From positions 124,001 to 188,000 of the forward strand of contig NZ_FQXT01000005.1 of NCBI RefSeq assembly GCF_900130045.1: DNA of 64,000 nucleotides, given 5' to 3'. Positions 27,079 through 37,898 of the stretch are shown here, piece after piece. This DNA is from Leeuwenhoekiella palythoae. GTDB lineage: Bacteria; Bacteroidota; Bacteroidia; Flavobacteriales; Flavobacteriaceae. The translations under genes were made by a program, and so were the position numbers. Below the pieces are notes generated by a model that saw only the letters and a list, made by a program, of their open reading frames with translations, made no database searches and was not told the DNA's origin. Every line of letters begins with the position of its first letter. Position 1 is the first letter of the stretch.

Positions 27079-28191
27079 TTATACTGAAACTTGAGACATT
27101 CTATCTACAAACTCATCAAAGAGGTAGGTGGCGTCGTTAGGCCCCGGGCCAGCCTCTGGGTGATACTGCACTGAAAAACAGTTTTTATTTTTCATTTTAA
27201 GCCCCATAACAGTCTGATCGTTGAGGTGCTTATGCGTAACCTCAATCTCAGGATTATTAATGGCTTCATCATAATTCACGGCAAATCCGTGGTTTTGAGA
27301 AGTTATTTCTCCTTTACCGCTTCCGTGATTTAGAACCGGGTGATTGATGCCGCGATGCCCATGGTGCATTTTAAAAGTGCTGATTCCATTAGCCAAAGCA
27401 ATTATTTGGTGCCCTAAACAAATACCAAATAGTGGCATATCATCATTAATGATCTTTTGAGCAGTTGCAATTACCTCTTTTAAAGGTTCTGGATCTCCAG
27501 GACCATTTGAAAGGAAAAACCCATCAGGATTCCAAGCTTTCATCTCTTCGTAAGAAGCATTATATGGGAAAACCTTGATATACATATCACGTTTAGCCAT
27601 ATTGCGCAAAATATTTTTCTTGATCCCTAAATCAATCGCCGCAACCTTGTATTTGGCATTTTCATCGCCAAAATAATAAGGCTCCTTAGTACTTACTTTA
27701 GAAGCTAGCTCTAGTCCGTGCATATTTGGCACTTCAGCAAGTTGCTTTTTGAGTTCGTCTACATTATCTACGTCTGTAGAAATGATCGCGTTCATTGCGC
27801 CATTATCTCTAATGTAAGAAACTAAAGCACGTGTGTCTACATCAGAAATCACAAACAAATTATTTCTATCAAGGAAAGATTGAAGTGATTCATCTACACG
27901 AATACGCGAGTAATTGTAACTAAAGTTTCGGCAAACGAGTCCTGAAATCTTTACGGTTTCAGATTCGGTTTCCTCGTTATTTCCTCCGTAATTACCAATG
28001 TGTGCATTGGTAGTAACCATAATCTGACCGAAATAAGACGGATCTGTAAAAATTTCTTGATAGCCGGTCATCCCGGTGTTGAAACAAACTTCTCCAAAAG
28101 CAGTCCCTTCTTTATTACCTACAGATTTTCCGTAGAAGATAGTACCATCTGCTAGTAATAAAAGTGCTTTTCTATTGGTTTGATATTTCAT
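27079..28191 (-). CDS. carA: carbamoyl-phosphate synthase small (glutaminase) subunit
   Basis: 370 residues. Releases ammonia from glutamine for the CarB subunit in arginine and pyrimidine synthesis. The N-terminal CPSase domain (FGEVCFNTGMTGYQEIFTDP) is followed by class I glutamine amidotransferase: nucleophile in LFGICLGHQIIALA, His/Glu in FSVQYHPEAGPGPND. carB is not in the window. Position between a secreted-protein gene and eno behind rplQ is part of the downstream housekeeping run. Confidence 0.96.
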   Translation of the reverse strand: MKYQTNRKALLLLADGTIFYGKSVGNKEGTAFGEVCFNTGMTGYQEIFTDPSYFGQIMVTTNAHIGNYGGNNEETESETVKISGLVCRNFSYNYSRIRVDESLQSFLDRNNLFVISDVDTRALVSYIRDNGAMNAIISTDVDNVDELKKQLAEVPNMHGLELASKVSTKEPYYFGDENAKYKVAAIDLGIKKNILRNMAKRDMYIKVFPYNASYEEMKAWNPDGFFLSNGPGDPEPLKEVIATAQKIINDDMPLFGICLGHQIIALANGISTFKMHHGHRGINHPVLNHGSGKGEITSQNHGFAVNYDEAINNPEIEVTHKHLNDQTVMGLKMKNKNCFSVQYHPEAGPGPNDATYLFDEFVDRMSQVSV

Positions 28192-28252
28192 TGATAATTT
28201 TTTTTCAAAATTAATTTATAGGTTTAAAACGTAAAAGAAGTCTTGTATTTAT

Positions 28253-28951
28253 TTACAGACTATTTGCATAGTCCATCATCTTTATAACATCTTTCTCATC
28301 TCCATAAGACAAGTCATTTCGCTTTACATATTCAACGAGTTCCTTTTCTTTAGCTTTTTCCAAATTAAAAGATTTTAAAACTTTTGATTTACGCAGTGGC
28401 ATTAATGTTATTTTATCGTCACGCTCGTAGTAGAAATTCTCCCTTCTGATATATTTATCTGTAGGTCTGTTTTTCATAGGATCTGGCGAACTAGGCACTA
28501 GCTTTACCGAATATGCTTTAAGCAGTCTCTCACTACCATTGTCAGCAAGAATCTCGTAAATCTGTCTACCTGTTTTAGTAAACTTGCTCTCGTATTTTCT
28601 ACCTAAAACTTCAAAATAATCAATTTGATTAAACTGAAAAGTAAAGAGTGAATCTTGACCTATTTTAGTAACAAAAGCTTGTGTATTCAAGTTTAGATTG
28701 ATGTTGTCAAGCATATAGAGCTGTCCATTTGTAGCATAAACGCGAGCACTGTGAATCCAGTCATCAAATAAATAAGGTGAGCCCTCAACCCGAGCAACAG
28801 GAGGTATACTTTGTATAGAACCGTAAGAATTACGAACTCCGTTAGATACAGATAATAATTGGTCTGGATTATTCACTAAACGCTCTTGATCTTGAGCAAA
28901 CGACATTACAGTGAATAAAAAAACGGTGAGATTGATGAACTGTCTAAACAT
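28253..28951 (-). CDS. secreted protein of unknown function
   Basis: 232 residues with a signal peptide (MFRQFINLTVFLFTVMSFAQ). The mature part is mixed, with a repeated aromatic/basic pattern (FNQIDYFEVLGRKYESKFTKTGRQIYE) and a basic C-terminal region ending in an acidic helix. No family recognised. It begins after the rplQ terminator, so it is probably transcribed separately from the ribosomal cluster, possibly with carA 61 bases downstream. Confidence 0.65.
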   Translation of the reverse strand: MFRQFINLTVFLFTVMSFAQDQERLVNNPDQLLSVSNGVRNSYGSIQSIPPVARVEGSPYLFDDWIHSARVYATNGQLYMLDNINLNLNTQAFVTKIGQDSLFTFQFNQIDYFEVLGRKYESKFTKTGRQIYEILADNGSERLLKAYSVKLVPSSPDPMKNRPTDKYIRRENFYYERDDKITLMPLRKSKVLKSFNLEKAKEKELVEYVKRNDLSYGDEKDVIKMMDYANSL

Positions 28952-28981
28952 GATAATAAAGTTTAAAGATTTATAAATACA

Positions 28982-29015
28982 AAAAAAGGATAAGCCATAA
29001 GGCTTATCCTTTTTT
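28982..29015 (-). terminator. terminator at the end of the ribosomal cluster
   Basis: Stem AAAAGGATAAGCC / GGCTTATCCTTTT with a 4-base ATAA loop, flanked by A and T runs on both sides. It starts 26 bases after rplQ and closes the alpha operon; it could also work in the other direction. Confidence 0.9.
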
Positions 29016-29040
29016 AAAAATTTAAAACATTAATATGTTT

Positions 29041-29520
29041 TTACTCTTCCTCGTCATTAGCTTTTGTTTCTTTAACAGGAGCTTCTGTCTTAGCTGGAGC
29101 AGCTGATTTCTTACCTGCTCTACGAGTAGATTTCTTCTTGGTTTTACCAAGATTATATAATTCGTTGTAATCAACTAATTCGATCATCGCCATATCAGCG
29201 TTATCACCTAGACGATTACCTAATTTAATGATTCGTGTATAACCACCTGGACGATCACCAACCTTTACAGCTACATCTCTAAAAAGTTCTGCAACTGCAT
29301 CCTTTTGACGCAATTTACTCATAACAATACGACGATTGTGCGTAGTGTCTTCTTTAGATTTTGTCACTAAAGGCTCTACAAACTGCTTTAAAGCTTTTGC
29401 TTTAGCAACAGTAGTATTAATGCGTTTGTGCTCAATTAATGAACAAGCCATATTAGCTAACATAGATTTTCTATGCGCAGTCTGGCGTCCTAAATGATTA
29501 TTCTTTTTTCCGTGTCTCAT
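29041..29520 (-). CDS. rplQ: 50S ribosomal protein L17
   Basis: 159 residues. The first ~120 are the L17 core ([57 protein letters not shown]). The last ~40 form a Lys/Ala/Glu-rich tail ([20 protein letters not shown]...NDEEE) beyond the usual bacterial length, a common extension in Bacteroidota. It lies last in the str-S10-spc-alpha cluster, 62 bases after rpoA. Confidence 0.97.
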   Translation of the reverse strand: MRHGKKNNHLGRQTAHRKSMLANMACSLIEHKRINTTVAKAKALKQFVEPLVTKSKEDTTHNRRIVMSKLRQKDAVAELFRDVAVKVGDRPGGYTRIIKLGNRLGDNADMAMIELVDYNELYNLGKTKKKSTRRAGKKSAAPAKTEAPVKETKANDEEE

Positions 29521-29582
29521 GACATTTAATTTAAGCTACCATCTTGCTCTACCCATTTTGAGGAGCAAAATATGGAGCGTTA

Positions 29583-30575
29583 CTAATCTTTATCTAATTT
29601 GTATTTTGAAAGATCCATTCCAAAATTAAGGCCTTTTACATTTACCAGCTCTTCAAGCTCTGTAAGTGATTTTTTACCAAAATTACGGAATTTCATCAGA
29701 TCATTCTTGTTATAAGAAACCAAGTCTCCTAATGTCTCAACTTCTGCAGCTTTAAGACAGTTTAAGGCACGTACAGAAAGATCCATATCTACCAATTTAG
29801 TCTTAAGTAACTGACGCATGTGAAGTGACTCTTCATCATAAGTTTCAGTCTGAGCAATTTCATCAGCCTCAAGGGTGATACGCTCATCAGAAAACAACAT
29901 AAAGTGATGAATCAAAGTTTTTGCTGCTTCAGTTAAAGCATCTTTAGGATGAATTGAACCATCAGTGATGATCTCAAAAACTAACTTTTCATAGTCAGTT
30001 TTCTGCTCTACACGATAGTTCTCAATGCTATACTTCACATTTTTAATAGGAGTATAGATTGAATCTGTAAAAATAGTTCCTACAGGTGCATTTTGTTTCT
30101 TATTCTCTTCGGCAGGAACATAACCACGACCTTTTTCTACCGTGATTTCCATATTGATATTAACTTTCTTCTCCATATTGGCGATAACCAAATCTGGATT
30201 AAGAATTTGAAAACCAGAAATAAATTTCTGGAAATCACCAGCAGTTAACTGCTCTTTATCAGAAACCGAAATAGTTACAGTCTCATTATCAATCTCATCA
30301 ATTTGTCTCTTAAATCGTACTTGTTTAAGATTAAGAATGATTTCTGTAAAGTCTTCTACAACTCCTGCTATAGTTGAAAACTCATGATCTACTCCTTCAA
30401 CACGTACTGAAGTAATTGCAAAACCTTCTAAAGAAGAAAGCAATACTCTACGTAGCGCGTTACCCACAGTTAAACCGTAACCTGGCTCTAAAGGTCTGAA
30501 TTCAAACTTACCTTCAAAGTCAGTAGAGTCAATCATTATGACCTTATCGGGCTTCTGGAAATTTAGTAATGCCAT
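29583..30575 (-). CDS. rpoA: RNA polymerase alpha subunit
   Basis: 330 residues. The N-terminal dimerisation and assembly domain ([28 protein letters not shown]) and the C-terminal domain with its helix-hairpin-helix ([20 protein letters not shown] ... [19 protein letters not shown]) are both complete. It scaffolds core polymerase and contacts upstream DNA and activators. Gene order rpsD-rpoA-rplQ is the standard alpha operon. Confidence 0.98.
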   Translation of the reverse strand: MALLNFQKPDKVIMIDSTDFEGKFEFRPLEPGYGLTVGNALRRVLLSSLEGFAITSVRVEGVDHEFSTIAGVVEDFTEIILNLKQVRFKRQIDEIDNETVTISVSDKEQLTAGDFQKFISGFQILNPDLVIANMEKKVNINMEITVEKGRGYVPAEENKKQNAPVGTIFTDSIYTPIKNVKYSIENYRVEQKTDYEKLVFEIITDGSIHPKDALTEAAKTLIHHFMLFSDERITLEADEIAQTETYDEESLHMRQLLKTKLVDMDLSVRALNCLKAAEVETLGDLVSYNKNDLMKFRNFGKKSLTELEELVNVKGLNFGMDLSKYKLDKD

Positions 30576-30602
30576 ATTATGTTTTCTAAGAGTTGTTATT
30601 TA

Positions 30603-31208
30603 TTATTTAGAGTACAATTCGACAATGAACTGTTCGTTGATATTTTCTGGGATCTGAATACGTTCAGGAACAGAAACGAAAGTACCTTGTTTAGAATCAT
30701 TATTCCAAGAGATCCACTCATAAACGTGGCTAGCATTTGCTAAAGAATCTTGAATTGCACTTAATGATTTTGATTTTTCACGTACAGCAACAACATCTCC
30801 TGCTTTTAATTGATAAGAAGGAATGTTTACTAAATCACCGTTTACAGTGATATGTCTGTGTGAAACTAATTGACGAGCTGCTCTTCTTGAAGGAGCGATA
30901 CCCATTCTAAAAACAACATTATCTAAACGAGACTCACAAAGTTGTAATAAAACAACCCCGGTAATACCCGTTGCACTTGTTGCCTTTTCAAACATATTAC
31001 GGAATTGATTTTCTAAAATCCCATAAGTATATTTTGCTTTTTGCTTCTCTTGAAGCTGGATCGCATATTCAGACTTCTTACCACGACGTCTGTTGTTACC
31101 ATGCTGACCTGGAGGATAGTTTCTTTTCTCAAAAGATTTGTCATCTCCAAAAATCGCTTCTCCAAACTTACGAGCGATTTTAGTCTTAGGACCGGTATAT
31201 CTTGCCAT
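30603..31208 (-). CDS. rpsD: 30S ribosomal protein S4
   Basis: 201 residues: N-terminal [21 protein letters not shown], then the S4 RNA-binding domain ([35 protein letters not shown]). Early assembly protein of the 16S 5' domain and, in other bacteria, the translational repressor of the alpha operon. The four-Cys zinc motif near the N-terminus of some S4 proteins is absent. Confidence 0.97.
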   Translation of the reverse strand: MARYTGPKTKIARKFGEAIFGDDKSFEKRNYPPGQHGNNRRRGKKSEYAIQLQEKQKAKYTYGILENQFRNMFEKATSATGITGVVLLQLCESRLDNVVFRMGIAPSRRAARQLVSHRHITVNGDLVNIPSYQLKAGDVVAVREKSKSLSAIQDSLANASHVYEWISWNNDSKQGTFVSVPERIQIPENINEQFIVELYSK

Positions 31209-31293
31209 TTTAAAAATAATTAGTGGGGTGATTAAGGAATTAAGGTCTAGTCCTTCGCAAAATCGTTACTCCCCGATTGATATAAAAAATTAA

Positions 31294-31716
31294 TTAAACT
31301 CTTCTTCTTTTAGGAGGACGACATCCGTTGTGTGGTAGTGGAGTAACATCGATGATTTCAGTTACTTCGATACCACTGTTGTGGATAGATCTGATTGCAG
31401 ATTCACGACCATTACCTGGTCCTTTCACATACACCTTTACTTTACGCAATCCTGCTTCGTGAGCAACTTTACTTGCATCCTCTGCAGCTAACTGAGCAGC
31501 GTAAGGAGTATTTTTCTTAGAACCTCTAAAGCCCATTTTACCGGCAGAAGACCAAGAAACAACATCACCTTTCTTATTAGTCAAAGAAATTAAGATATTG
31601 TTGAAAGACGCAGCGATATGCGCTTCTCCTACAGACTCAACAATTACTTTACGCTTTTTAGTGGTCTTTGCAGCCTTACCGCTTTTACCTCCACCTTTAG
31701 TGTTTTGCTTTGCCAT
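31294..31716 (-). CDS. rpsK: 30S ribosomal protein S11
   Basis: 140 residues. A Lys/Gly-rich N-terminal extension (about 1-22) precedes the core ([53 protein letters not shown]) and the conserved end [16 protein letters not shown]. Platform protein near the mRNA exit site. 85 bases separate it from rpsD. Confidence 0.97.
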   Translation of the reverse strand: MAKQNTKGGGKSGKAAKTTKKRKVIVESVGEAHIAASFNNILISLTNKKGDVVSWSSAGKMGFRGSKKNTPYAAQLAAEDASKVAHEAGLRKVKVYVKGPGNGRESAIRSIHNSGIEVTEIIDVTPLPHNGCRPPKRRRV

Positions 31717-31725
31717 TATTACTTA

Positions 31726-32100
31726 TTATTTAGTTGCTTTTTTCTTGTTAGCAACCGTTTTACGCTTACCTTTTCTAGTTCTAGAGTTGTTCTTTGTACG
31801 CTGACCTCTAAGTGGTAAACCAGAACGGTGTCTGATACCTCTATAACAACCAATGTCCATAAGACGCTTAATACTCATAGAAACCTCACTTCTAAGTTCA
31901 CCTTCTATCTTATAAGAACCTACAGCCTCACGAATACGACCAATTTGATCATCATCCCATTCGTTTACTTTTAAATTCTCATCAACATCTGCTTGAGCTA
32001 ATATTTTCTGAGCTCTGCTTTTTCCGATTCCAAAGATGTAAGTCAAAGCGATTACACCTCTCTTTTGTTTTGGGATATCTACCCCTGCAATTCTAGCCAT
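31726..32100 (-). CDS. rpsM: 30S ribosomal protein S13
   Basis: 124 residues: [19 protein letters not shown], the central helix-two-turn-helix region, and a basic tail ([19 protein letters not shown]) that reaches the P-site tRNA. Head protein that makes bridges to the large subunit. Directly followed by rpsK after 9 bases. Confidence 0.97.
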   Translation of the reverse strand: MARIAGVDIPKQKRGVIALTYIFGIGKSRAQKILAQADVDENLKVNEWDDDQIGRIREAVGSYKIEGELRSEVSMSIKRLMDIGCYRGIRHRSGLPLRGQRTKNNSRTRKGKRKTVANKKKATK

Positions 32101-32105
32101 AATCC

Positions 32106-32222
32106 TTAACCTTGTCTTTGTTTGAACTTAGGGTTCTTTTTGTTAATTACGTATAATCTTCCTTTGCGACGTACAATCTTGCAGTCTGCACTTCTTTTCT
32201 TTACTGATGCTCTTACTTTCAT
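32106..32222 (-). CDS. rpmJ: 50S ribosomal protein L36, zinc-free type
   Basis: 38 residues read from the sequence between infA and rps[21 protein letters not shown]... ending KFKQRQG. The zinc-binding form of L36 has three Cys and one His; this one keeps a single Cys, so it is the zinc-independent form. Spacing is 4 bases after infA and 5 bases before rpsM. Too short to be picked up by simple ORF calling, but the sequence identity is clear. Confidence 0.96.
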   Translation of the reverse strand: MKVRASVKKRSADCKIVRRKGRLYVINKKNPKFKQRQG

Positions 32223-32226
32223 CTTA

Positions 32227-32442
32227 CTAGTATCTATAAGTTATACGAGCCTTTGTTAAATCGTAAGGGCTCATTTCAAGTTTTACTTTGTCCCCAGGTA
32301 GTAATTTTATGTAATGCATGCGCATCTTACCTGAGATATGCGCTGTTACGATGTGACCGTTTTCTAGCTCAACGCGAAACATTGCGTTAGACAATGCCTC
32401 AATAATTGAACCGTCTTGCTCTATTGCTTGCTGTTTTGCCAT
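32227..32442 (-). CDS. infA: translation initiation factor IF-1
   Basis: 71 residues: [40 protein letters not shown], ending in [12 protein letters not shown], a complete S1-like OB fold. Binds the 30S A site during initiation. Its ATG overlaps the secY stop codon (TAATG), so translation is probably coupled. Located between secY and rpmJ, as in other Bacteroidota. Confidence 0.97.
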   Translation of the reverse strand: MAKQQAIEQDGSIIEALSNAMFRVELENGHIVTAHISGKMRMHYIKLLPGDKVKLEMSPYDLTKARITYRY

Positions 32443-33779
32443 TATGCTACTGCTTTTCTATTCTTACCCGTTTTCATCAAGCCATCGTAATGTCTGTTTA
32501 ACAAGTATGAATTTACCTGTTGCATCGTATCGATAGCTACACCCACTAGAATAAGCAATGATGTTCCTCCGTAGAACAAAGCCCATCCTTGTTGCATTCC
32601 AAGTACACTTACTGCGATAGCAGGAAATATTGCTATAAGCGCTAAAAATATAGAACCCGGAAGCGTAATCTGCGACATGATTCGATCTAAATACTCTGAA
32701 GTTTCTGTACCTGGACGAATACCTGCTATAAAACCACCGCTTCTCTTAAGATCATCAGCCATTTTATTGGTAGGTACTGTAATCGCAGTATAGAAATATG
32801 TAAAGATGATAATTAATAAACCGAATACAAGGTTGTACCAAAATCCAAATATATTGGTAAACTGAGAAGCAATAGACTGTGCTGTTGGCGACTCAGAAAG
32901 ACCAATAACTGCACCAGGAATAAACATAATAGCCTGAGCGAATATGATAGGCATAACCCCTGAAGCATTAAGCTTTAAAGGTATATACTGTCTACTTCCG
33001 AATACATTACGCTCATAACTACCACTAGCAGTTCTTCTTGCATACTGCACTGGAATCTGACGTACAGCCATTACCAATAGTACAGATAGTAAAATGATAA
33101 CAAACCAGATCACTAATTCAATAAGAATCATGATAAGCCCACCATTTGATTCAGAAACTCTAGAAACCCACTCCTGTAAAAATGATTGAGGTAGTCTAGC
33201 TATAATCCCAACCATAATTAAAAGCGAGATCCCATTACCAATACCTTTATCAGTAATTTTTTCTCCTAACCACATCGCAAAAATACAACCGGTAGTTAAA
33301 ATGATTACTGAAGAAATGATAAACGTCACATTACTACCCATAACGAAGGCTTCCGGTGGAAGCAAGTTAAATAGATTAGTAATGTAACCAGGTCCCTGAA
33401 TAAGTGTGATCGCAATAGTCAACCAACGTGTAATTTGATTGATTTTACGACGCCCACTCTCTCCTTCCTTTTGCAGTTTTTGTAAATAAGGCACCGCAAT
33501 ACCCATTAACTGCACCACAATAGATGCAGAGATGTAGGGCATGATACCAAGAGCAAATACAGAGGCATTCGAAAATGCCCCGCCAGTAAATGCGTTTAAC
33601 AACCCAAGAAGCCCACCGTCTGTTTGAGCGGCAAGATTTGCTAATTGAGATGCGTCAATACCCGGAAGAACAATCTGAGCCCCAAAACGGTATACTAAAA
33701 GTAATCCTAGGGTTAAAAGAATGCGATTCTTTAACTCTTCAATCTTCCAGATATTTTTAATCGTTTCTATAGCCTTCAT
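32442..33779 (-). CDS. secY: protein translocase subunit SecY
   Basis: 445 residues with ten predicted membrane helices. Marks: [17 protein letters not shown] at helix 1, [27 protein letters not shown] at the plug region and [25 protein letters not shown] in the cytosolic loop. Forms the channel with SecE and SecG and receives SRP/Ffh-targeted chains. It starts 12 bases after rplO. No adk or map gene lies between secY and infA. Confidence 0.98.
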   Translation of the reverse strand: MKAIETIKNIWKIEELKNRILLTLGLLLVYRFGAQIVLPGIDASQLANLAAQTDGGLLGLLNAFTGGAFSNASVFALGIMPYISASIVVQLMGIAVPYLQKLQKEGESGRRKINQITRWLTIAITLIQGPGYITNLFNLLPPEAFVMGSNVTFIISSVIILTTGCIFAMWLGEKITDKGIGNGISLLIMVGIIARLPQSFLQEWVSRVSESNGGLIMILIELVIWFVIILLSVLLVMAVRQIPVQYARRTASGSYERNVFGSRQYIPLKLNASGVMPIIFAQAIMFIPGAVIGLSESPTAQSIASQFTNIFGFWYNLVFGLLIIIFTYFYTAITVPTNKMADDLKRSGGFIAGIRPGTETSEYLDRIMSQITLPGSIFLALIAIFPAIAVSVLGMQQGWALFYGGTSLLILVGVAIDTMQQVNSYLLNRHYDGLMKTGKNRKAVA

Positions 33780-33790
33780 GCTGATTTATG

Positions 33791-34243
33791 TTATAAAGTT
33801 ACTGCTTCTCCGCCTGCTGCTTCAATAGCTTTCTGTGCTGAGGCTGTAAATTTATGAACTGTAATCTTCAATTTAGCTTTTAACTCACCGCGTCCTAAAA
33901 TCTTAACAAGATCATTTTTCCCAGCCAGTCTGTTTTCTACTAAAACATCAATGGTAACTTCATCCTTGATTCTTCCAGCATCAACATATTCTTGTAGCGT
34001 GTCAAGATTTACACCAGTAAATTCTTTACGGTTAATATTTGTAAATCCAAATTTAGGCACACGTCTTTGAAGTGGCATTTGCCCTCCTTCAAAACCTACT
34101 TTTTTAGAATATCCTGATCTTGACTTCGCACCTTTGTGCCCACGGCCTGCAGTTCCACCATTTCCTGTAGCTTCACCACGACCTCGCCTGCTGTCGTTCT
34201 TTTTTACCGAGCCAGCTGCCGGTTTTAGATTGTTTAAACCCAT
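33791..34243 (-). CDS. rplO: 50S ribosomal protein L15
   Basis: 150 residues. The Gly-rich N-terminal part (RRGRGEATGNGGTAGRGHKG) that threads into 23S rRNA and the globular C-terminal domain (TIDVLVENRLAGKNDLVKIL) are complete. Late-assembly protein near the peptidyl-transferase region. Confidence 0.97.
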   Translation of the reverse strand: MGLNNLKPAAGSVKKNDSRRGRGEATGNGGTAGRGHKGAKSRSGYSKKVGFEGGQMPLQRRVPKFGFTNINRKEFTGVNLDTLQEYVDAGRIKDEVTIDVLVENRLAGKNDLVKILGRGELKAKLKITVHKFTASAQKAIEAAGGEAVTL

Positions 34244-34255
34244 CTCAATTTATAT

Positions 34256-34435
34256 TTAAGCTTCTTCTACAGAAACTAAATGACTTACTTTGTTAATCAT
34301 CCCCAAGATGTTAGGAGTGTTCTCGTGCTCCACAACTTGGCCCATTTTCTTAAGACCTAACGCCTCTAATGTTCTCTTCTGGTTCTGAGTACGATTGATC
34401 GCGCTCTTTACCTTAGTTACTTTAATCTTTGCCAT
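34256..34435 (-). CDS. rpmD: 50S ribosomal protein L30
   Basis: 59 residues read directly from the sequence: [20 protein letters not shown]..., [15 protein letters not shown], ending SHLVSVEEA. It fills the gap between rpsE and rplO, the standard place for L30, and has the family's short ferredoxin-like pattern. 11 bases separate it from the rpsE stop. Confidence 0.95.
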   Translation of the reverse strand: MAKIKVTKVKSAINRTQNQKRTLEALGLKKMGQVVEHENTPNILGMINKVSHLVSVEEA

Positions 34436-34446
34436 TGTCTTAAAAA

Positions 34447-34971
34447 TTATCCTTTAAAAACTTTTTCAAGAGAAATTCCTCGCTGCTTTGCAACAGTCTC
34501 AGCACTTCTTAATTGTAAAAGTGCGTCAAAGGTAGCTTTTACTACGTTATGAGGGTTAGAAGATCCTTGATTTTTTGAAAGCACATCGTGAACCCCAACA
34601 GATTCTAGTACAGATCGAATTGCACCACCTGCAATTACCCCGGTACCAGGAGCAGCCGGCATAAGTAGAACGCGTGCTCCACCATATTTACCTTTTTGCT
34701 CGTGAGGAATAGTACTTTTATTTAATGGTATACGTACAAGGTTTTTCTTTGCGTCTTCTACTGCTTTTGCAATTGCACTAGCAACATCCTTAGACTTACC
34801 AAGACCTTGACCTACTACACCGTTCTCATCTCCAACAACCACAATAGCAGAAAAACCAAAAGCTCTACCACCCTTTGTTACCTTGGTAACACGTTGAACA
34901 CCAACCAAACGATCTTTAAGATCTAAACCGCTTGGTTTTACTAACTCGACGTTTTTATAATTTTGATACAT
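34447..34971 (-). CDS. rpsE: 30S ribosomal protein S5
   Basis: 174 residues: S5 N-terminal RNA-binding domain ([41 protein letters not shown]) and C-terminal domain ([20 protein letters not shown]). Takes part in mRNA unwinding at the entry tunnel and in accuracy. 6 bases after rplR. Confidence 0.97.
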   Translation of the reverse strand: MYQNYKNVELVKPSGLDLKDRLVGVQRVTKVTKGGRAFGFSAIVVVGDENGVVGQGLGKSKDVASAIAKAVEDAKKNLVRIPLNKSTIPHEQKGKYGGARVLLMPAAPGTGVIAGGAIRSVLESVGVHDVLSKNQGSSNPHNVVKATFDALLQLRSAETVAKQRGISLEKVFKG

Positions 34972-34977
34972 AACTTC

Positions 34978-35331
34978 TTAGAATTTTAATCCGCCTTCTC
35001 GGGCTCCTTCTGCTAATTGTTTTACTCTACCGTGGTATAAATAACCACCTCTATCAAAAGCTACCGCTTCGATTCCAGCTTCTTTAGCTTTCTCTGCGAT
35101 TGCCATACCTACCTTCTTAGCAACTTCAGCCTTGCTTCCTTCTGCAGAGAAATCCTTATCTCTTGAAGAAGCTGCACTCAAGGTTTTACCGGTAGTATCA
35201 TCTATTATCTGCGCGTAAATCTCTTTATTACTTCTATATACAGATAGTCTTGGACGCTCTGTAGTACCCACAAGTGCCTTACGAATTCTACGACGTATTT
35301 TATTTCTTCTAGTATACTTTGAAAATGCCAT
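34978..35331 (-). CDS. rplR: 50S ribosomal protein L18
   Basis: 117 residues: basic N-terminus ([19 protein letters not shown]), [18 protein letters not shown] and the conserved [20 protein letters not shown]. Binds 5S rRNA in the central protuberance. 11 bases from rplF. Confidence 0.97.
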   Translation of the reverse strand: MAFSKYTRRNKIRRRIRKALVGTTERPRLSVYRSNKEIYAQIIDDTTGKTLSAASSRDKDFSAEGSKAEVAKKVGMAIAEKAKEAGIEAVAFDRGGYLYHGRVKQLAEGAREGGLKF

Positions 35332-35342
35332 ATCTCTATATA

Positions 35343-35885
35343 TTATGCAGATTTACCTGCTTTTCTTCTAATTTGCTCTCCTACAAACTTGATACCTTTT
35401 CCTTTGTAAGGTTCAGGCTTACGGAAACTTCTAATTTTAGCAGCTACTTGACCTACTAATTGTTTATCGTGAGAAGTTAGTTTAACGATAGGGTTCTTAC
35501 CTTTTTCAGTAATGGTCTCTACCTTAACTTCAGGAGCGATATCCATAACGATGTTATGTGAAAAACCAAGTGCCATATCTAATTTCTGACCTTGATTGGC
35601 TGCTCTGTAACCTACACCTACTAATTCTAATGATTTAGTATATCCTTCAGATACACCAGCAATCATATTAGCAATAAGCGCACGATATAGACCGTGTTTA
35701 GCTTTAAATTCAGCCTTTTCAGAAGAACGCTCTAAAACTACAACACCCTCTTCTACTTTAATATCTATGTTAGAATACTCTTGCTTTAGCTCTCCTAACT
35801 TTCCTTTTACCGTAATAACACCTTCTGCTACTTCAACAGTAACTCCAGAAGGTATTGTAACTGGACTTTTTCCTATTCTTGACAT
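35343..35885 (-). CDS. rplF: 50S ribosomal protein L6
   Basis: 180 residues, two tandem L6 folds: [19 protein letters not shown] begins the first, and the C-terminal signature [21 protein letters not shown] the second. Sits near the GTPase centre by the sarcin-ricin loop. Confidence 0.97.
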   Translation of the reverse strand: MSRIGKSPVTIPSGVTVEVAEGVITVKGKLGELKQEYSNIDIKVEEGVVVLERSSEKAEFKAKHGLYRALIANMIAGVSEGYTKSLELVGVGYRAANQGQKLDMALGFSHNIVMDIAPEVKVETITEKGKNPIVKLTSHDKQLVGQVAAKIRSFRKPEPYKGKGIKFVGEQIRRKAGKSA

Positions 35886-35906
35886 TGCTCTGTTTCTTTT
35901 AACTGA

Positions 35907-36305
35907 TTAATATACGTAGCAAAGTACTTCACCTCCAACATTCTCACTCTGAGCCTGCTTTCCTGTCATTACTCCTTTTGAAGTAGAAACAATAGAGATA
36001 CCTAAACCATTTAAAATACGTGGCACATCTTTAGAAGATGCGTATTTACGTAAACCTGGTTTACTGATTCTCTGGATATCTTTAATAACTGACTCTTTAG
36101 TCTCCTTGTCATATTTCAAGGCGATCTTGATAGATCCTTGAGCCGTTTTATCTTCAAATTTGTAACTTAAGATATAACCTTGATCAAACAAGATCTTGGT
36201 TATTTCTTTCTTTAAGTTTGAAGCAGGTATTTCCACAACTCTGTGGTTTGCTGCTGCTGCGTTTCTAATCCTTGTTAGAAAGTCTGCAATAGTATCTGTA
36301 TACAT
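35907..36305 (-). CDS. rpsH: 30S ribosomal protein S8
   Basis: 132 residues: MYTDTIADFLTRIRNAAAAN at the start, the C-terminal RNA-binding signature GLGISIVSTSKGVMTGKQA and GGEVLCYVY at the end. Primary 16S binder; in other bacteria the spc-operon repressor through an S8 site in rplE. 72 bases separate it from rpsN, longer than most gaps here. Confidence 0.97.
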   Translation of the reverse strand: MYTDTIADFLTRIRNAAAANHRVVEIPASNLKKEITKILFDQGYILSYKFEDKTAQGSIKIALKYDKETKESVIKDIQRISKPGLRKYASSKDVPRILNGLGISIVSTSKGVMTGKQAQSENVGGEVLCYVY

Positions 36306-36377
36306 TTATATTAAATTGCGGTCTTGGTTTTCATCAACAACCATTGTTAACGAACCTAAAACCAGTTTATTCTTAAT

Positions 36378-36647
36378 TTACCAGCTTGCCTTTTTCACAC
36401 CTGGTATAAGACCTTGATTAGCCATCTCACGGAATGTAACACGTGAAATACCAAAAGTTCTCATATATCCTTTAGGACGACCCGTTAATTTACAACGGTT
36501 ATGTTGACGTACAGGAGATGCATTCTTTGGCAGCTTTTGTAATGCCTCATAATCACCAGCCTCTTTTAAGGCTTTTCTTTTTTCAGCATATTTGGCTGCA
36601 AGTTTCTCGCGTTTTCTCTCACGAGCTTTCATTGATTCTTTTGCCAT
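36378..36647 (-). CDS. rpsN: 30S ribosomal protein S14, zinc-free type
   Basis: 89 residues, the longer C-minus form: [40 protein letters not shown] and the closing [11 protein letters not shown]. Only one Cys remains of the four that bind zinc in the short form, matching the zinc-free L36 of this cluster. Starts 2 bases after rplE stops. Confidence 0.97.
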   Translation of the reverse strand: MAKESMKARERKREKLAAKYAEKRKALKEAGDYEALQKLPKNASPVRQHNRCKLTGRPKGYMRTFGISRVTFREMANQGLIPGVKKASW

Positions 36648-36649
36648 AA

Positions 36650-37201
36650 TTACTTCTTTTTAAAGGGTAGCCCCAATTGAGTTAATAATGATTTTGCTTC
36701 TTTATCTGTTTCCGCAGAAGTTTCAAAGGTAATATTCATTCCTTCAATTTTGCGTACTTTATCAATATCAATTTCAGGAAAAATAATTTGCTCCTCAATA
36801 CCAAGGTTATAGTTCCCGCGACCGTCAAAACCAGTTGCGTTGATACCGTTAAAATCTCTAACTCGTGGTAATGCTGAAGTAATCAAACGATCTAAAAATT
36901 CATACATACGCTCTCCACGAAGGGTAACTTTAGCACCAATAGGCATACCCTTTCTAAGTTTAAAGGCTGCAACGTCTTTTTTAGACATTGTAGCTACAGC
37001 ACGTTGACCAGAAATAGTAGATAATTCTTCTACAGAATAATCAATTAATTTCTTATCAGCTACAGCAGCACCAACCCCTCTAGAGATTACAATCTTTCTT
37101 AATTTAGGTACTTGCATAACATTTTGATACCCAAATTCTTCAGTAAGAGCAGCTATCACACGCTCTTTATATTCTGTCTTTAGTCTTGAAATGTAAGCCA
37201 T
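36650..37201 (-). CDS. rplE: 50S ribosomal protein L5
   Basis: 183 residues: [53 protein letters not shown] and the 5S-binding C-terminal half. Joins 5S rRNA to the large subunit with L18. 2 bases after rplX. Confidence 0.97.
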   Translation of the reverse strand: MAYISRLKTEYKERVIAALTEEFGYQNVMQVPKLRKIVISRGVGAAVADKKLIDYSVEELSTISGQRAVATMSKKDVAAFKLRKGMPIGAKVTLRGERMYEFLDRLITSALPRVRDFNGINATGFDGRGNYNLGIEEQIIFPEIDIDKVRKIEGMNITFETSAETDKEAKSLLTQLGLPFKKK

Positions 37202-37203
37202 AA

Positions 37204-37515
37204 CTAAATTACTTCATTTGATTTTTTAGAAAAACGCACTTTCTTGTCACCTTCAATTCGGTATCCTACTTTAGTAGCATCACCATTACCATCAATTAAT
37301 GATAAATTTGAGATGTGAATAGGCGCCTCTTTCTTAGCAATACCACCTTGAGGATTAGAAGCACTTGGCTTCTCGTGCTTAGACACTAGGTTAATTCCCT
37401 CAACGATTGCTTTATTCTTATCTTTAATAACACGTTGCACCTTACCTTCTTGACCTTTATGGTCTCCGGCAGTTACACGTACATTATCTCCAACTTTTAT
37501 CTTAAGCTTTGTCAT
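37204..37515 (-). CDS. rplX: 50S ribosomal protein L24
   Basis: 103 residues: KOW motif near the N-terminus ([20 protein letters not shown]) and the conserved [14 protein letters not shown]. One of the two assembly initiators of the 50S subunit. Confidence 0.97.
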   Translation of the reverse strand: MTKLKIKVGDNVRVTAGDHKGQEGKVQRVIKDKNKAIVEGINLVSKHEKPSASNPQGGIAKKEAPIHISNLSLIDGNGDATKVGYRIEGDKKVRFSKKSNEVI

Positions 37516-37527
37516 CTTAATACTGTA

Positions 37528-37896
37528 TTAAAGCACCTCTGGCGCTAATGATACAATCTTCATGAATTGTTTCTCACGAAGCTCTCTCGCTACAGGTCCA
37601 AATACACGAGTACCGCGCATCTCTCCTTGAGCATTTAAAAGTACACAAGCATTATCATCAAAACGGATATAAGATCCATCTGGACGACGCACTTCTTTAC
37701 GTGTACGCACTACTACTGCAGTAGAAACGGCTCCTTTTTTAACCTGACCGTTAGGTGTTGCATCTTTTACAGAAACAACAATCTTATCACCTACTGAAGC
37801 ATATCTTCTTTTTGTACCTCCTAACACACGAATGGTCAAAACTTCTTTTGCACCAGTGTTGTCAGCAACTCTTAATCTTGATTCTTGTTGTAACAT
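37528..37896 (-). CDS. rplN: 50S ribosomal protein L14
   Basis: 122 residues: [40 protein letters not shown] and [20 protein letters not shown], complete. Contacts 16S helix 14 at an intersubunit bridge. Confidence 0.98.
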   Translation of the reverse strand: MLQQESRLRVADNTGAKEVLTIRVLGGTKRRYASVGDKIVVSVKDATPNGQVKKGAVSTAVVVRTRKEVRRPDGSYIRFDDNACVLLNAQGEMRGTRVFGPVARELREKQFMKIVSLAPEVL

Positions 37897-37898
37897 AA

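Noticed and set aside
28192-28252. TAATTTTG before carA as a -7 box
   Set aside because: The region is almost pure A/T, no -33 TTG is present, and the match could easily be chance.
28952-29040. Promoter for the secreted-protein gene inside the rplQ terminator region
   Set aside because: No TAnnTTTG box could be found, so only the terminator is reported.
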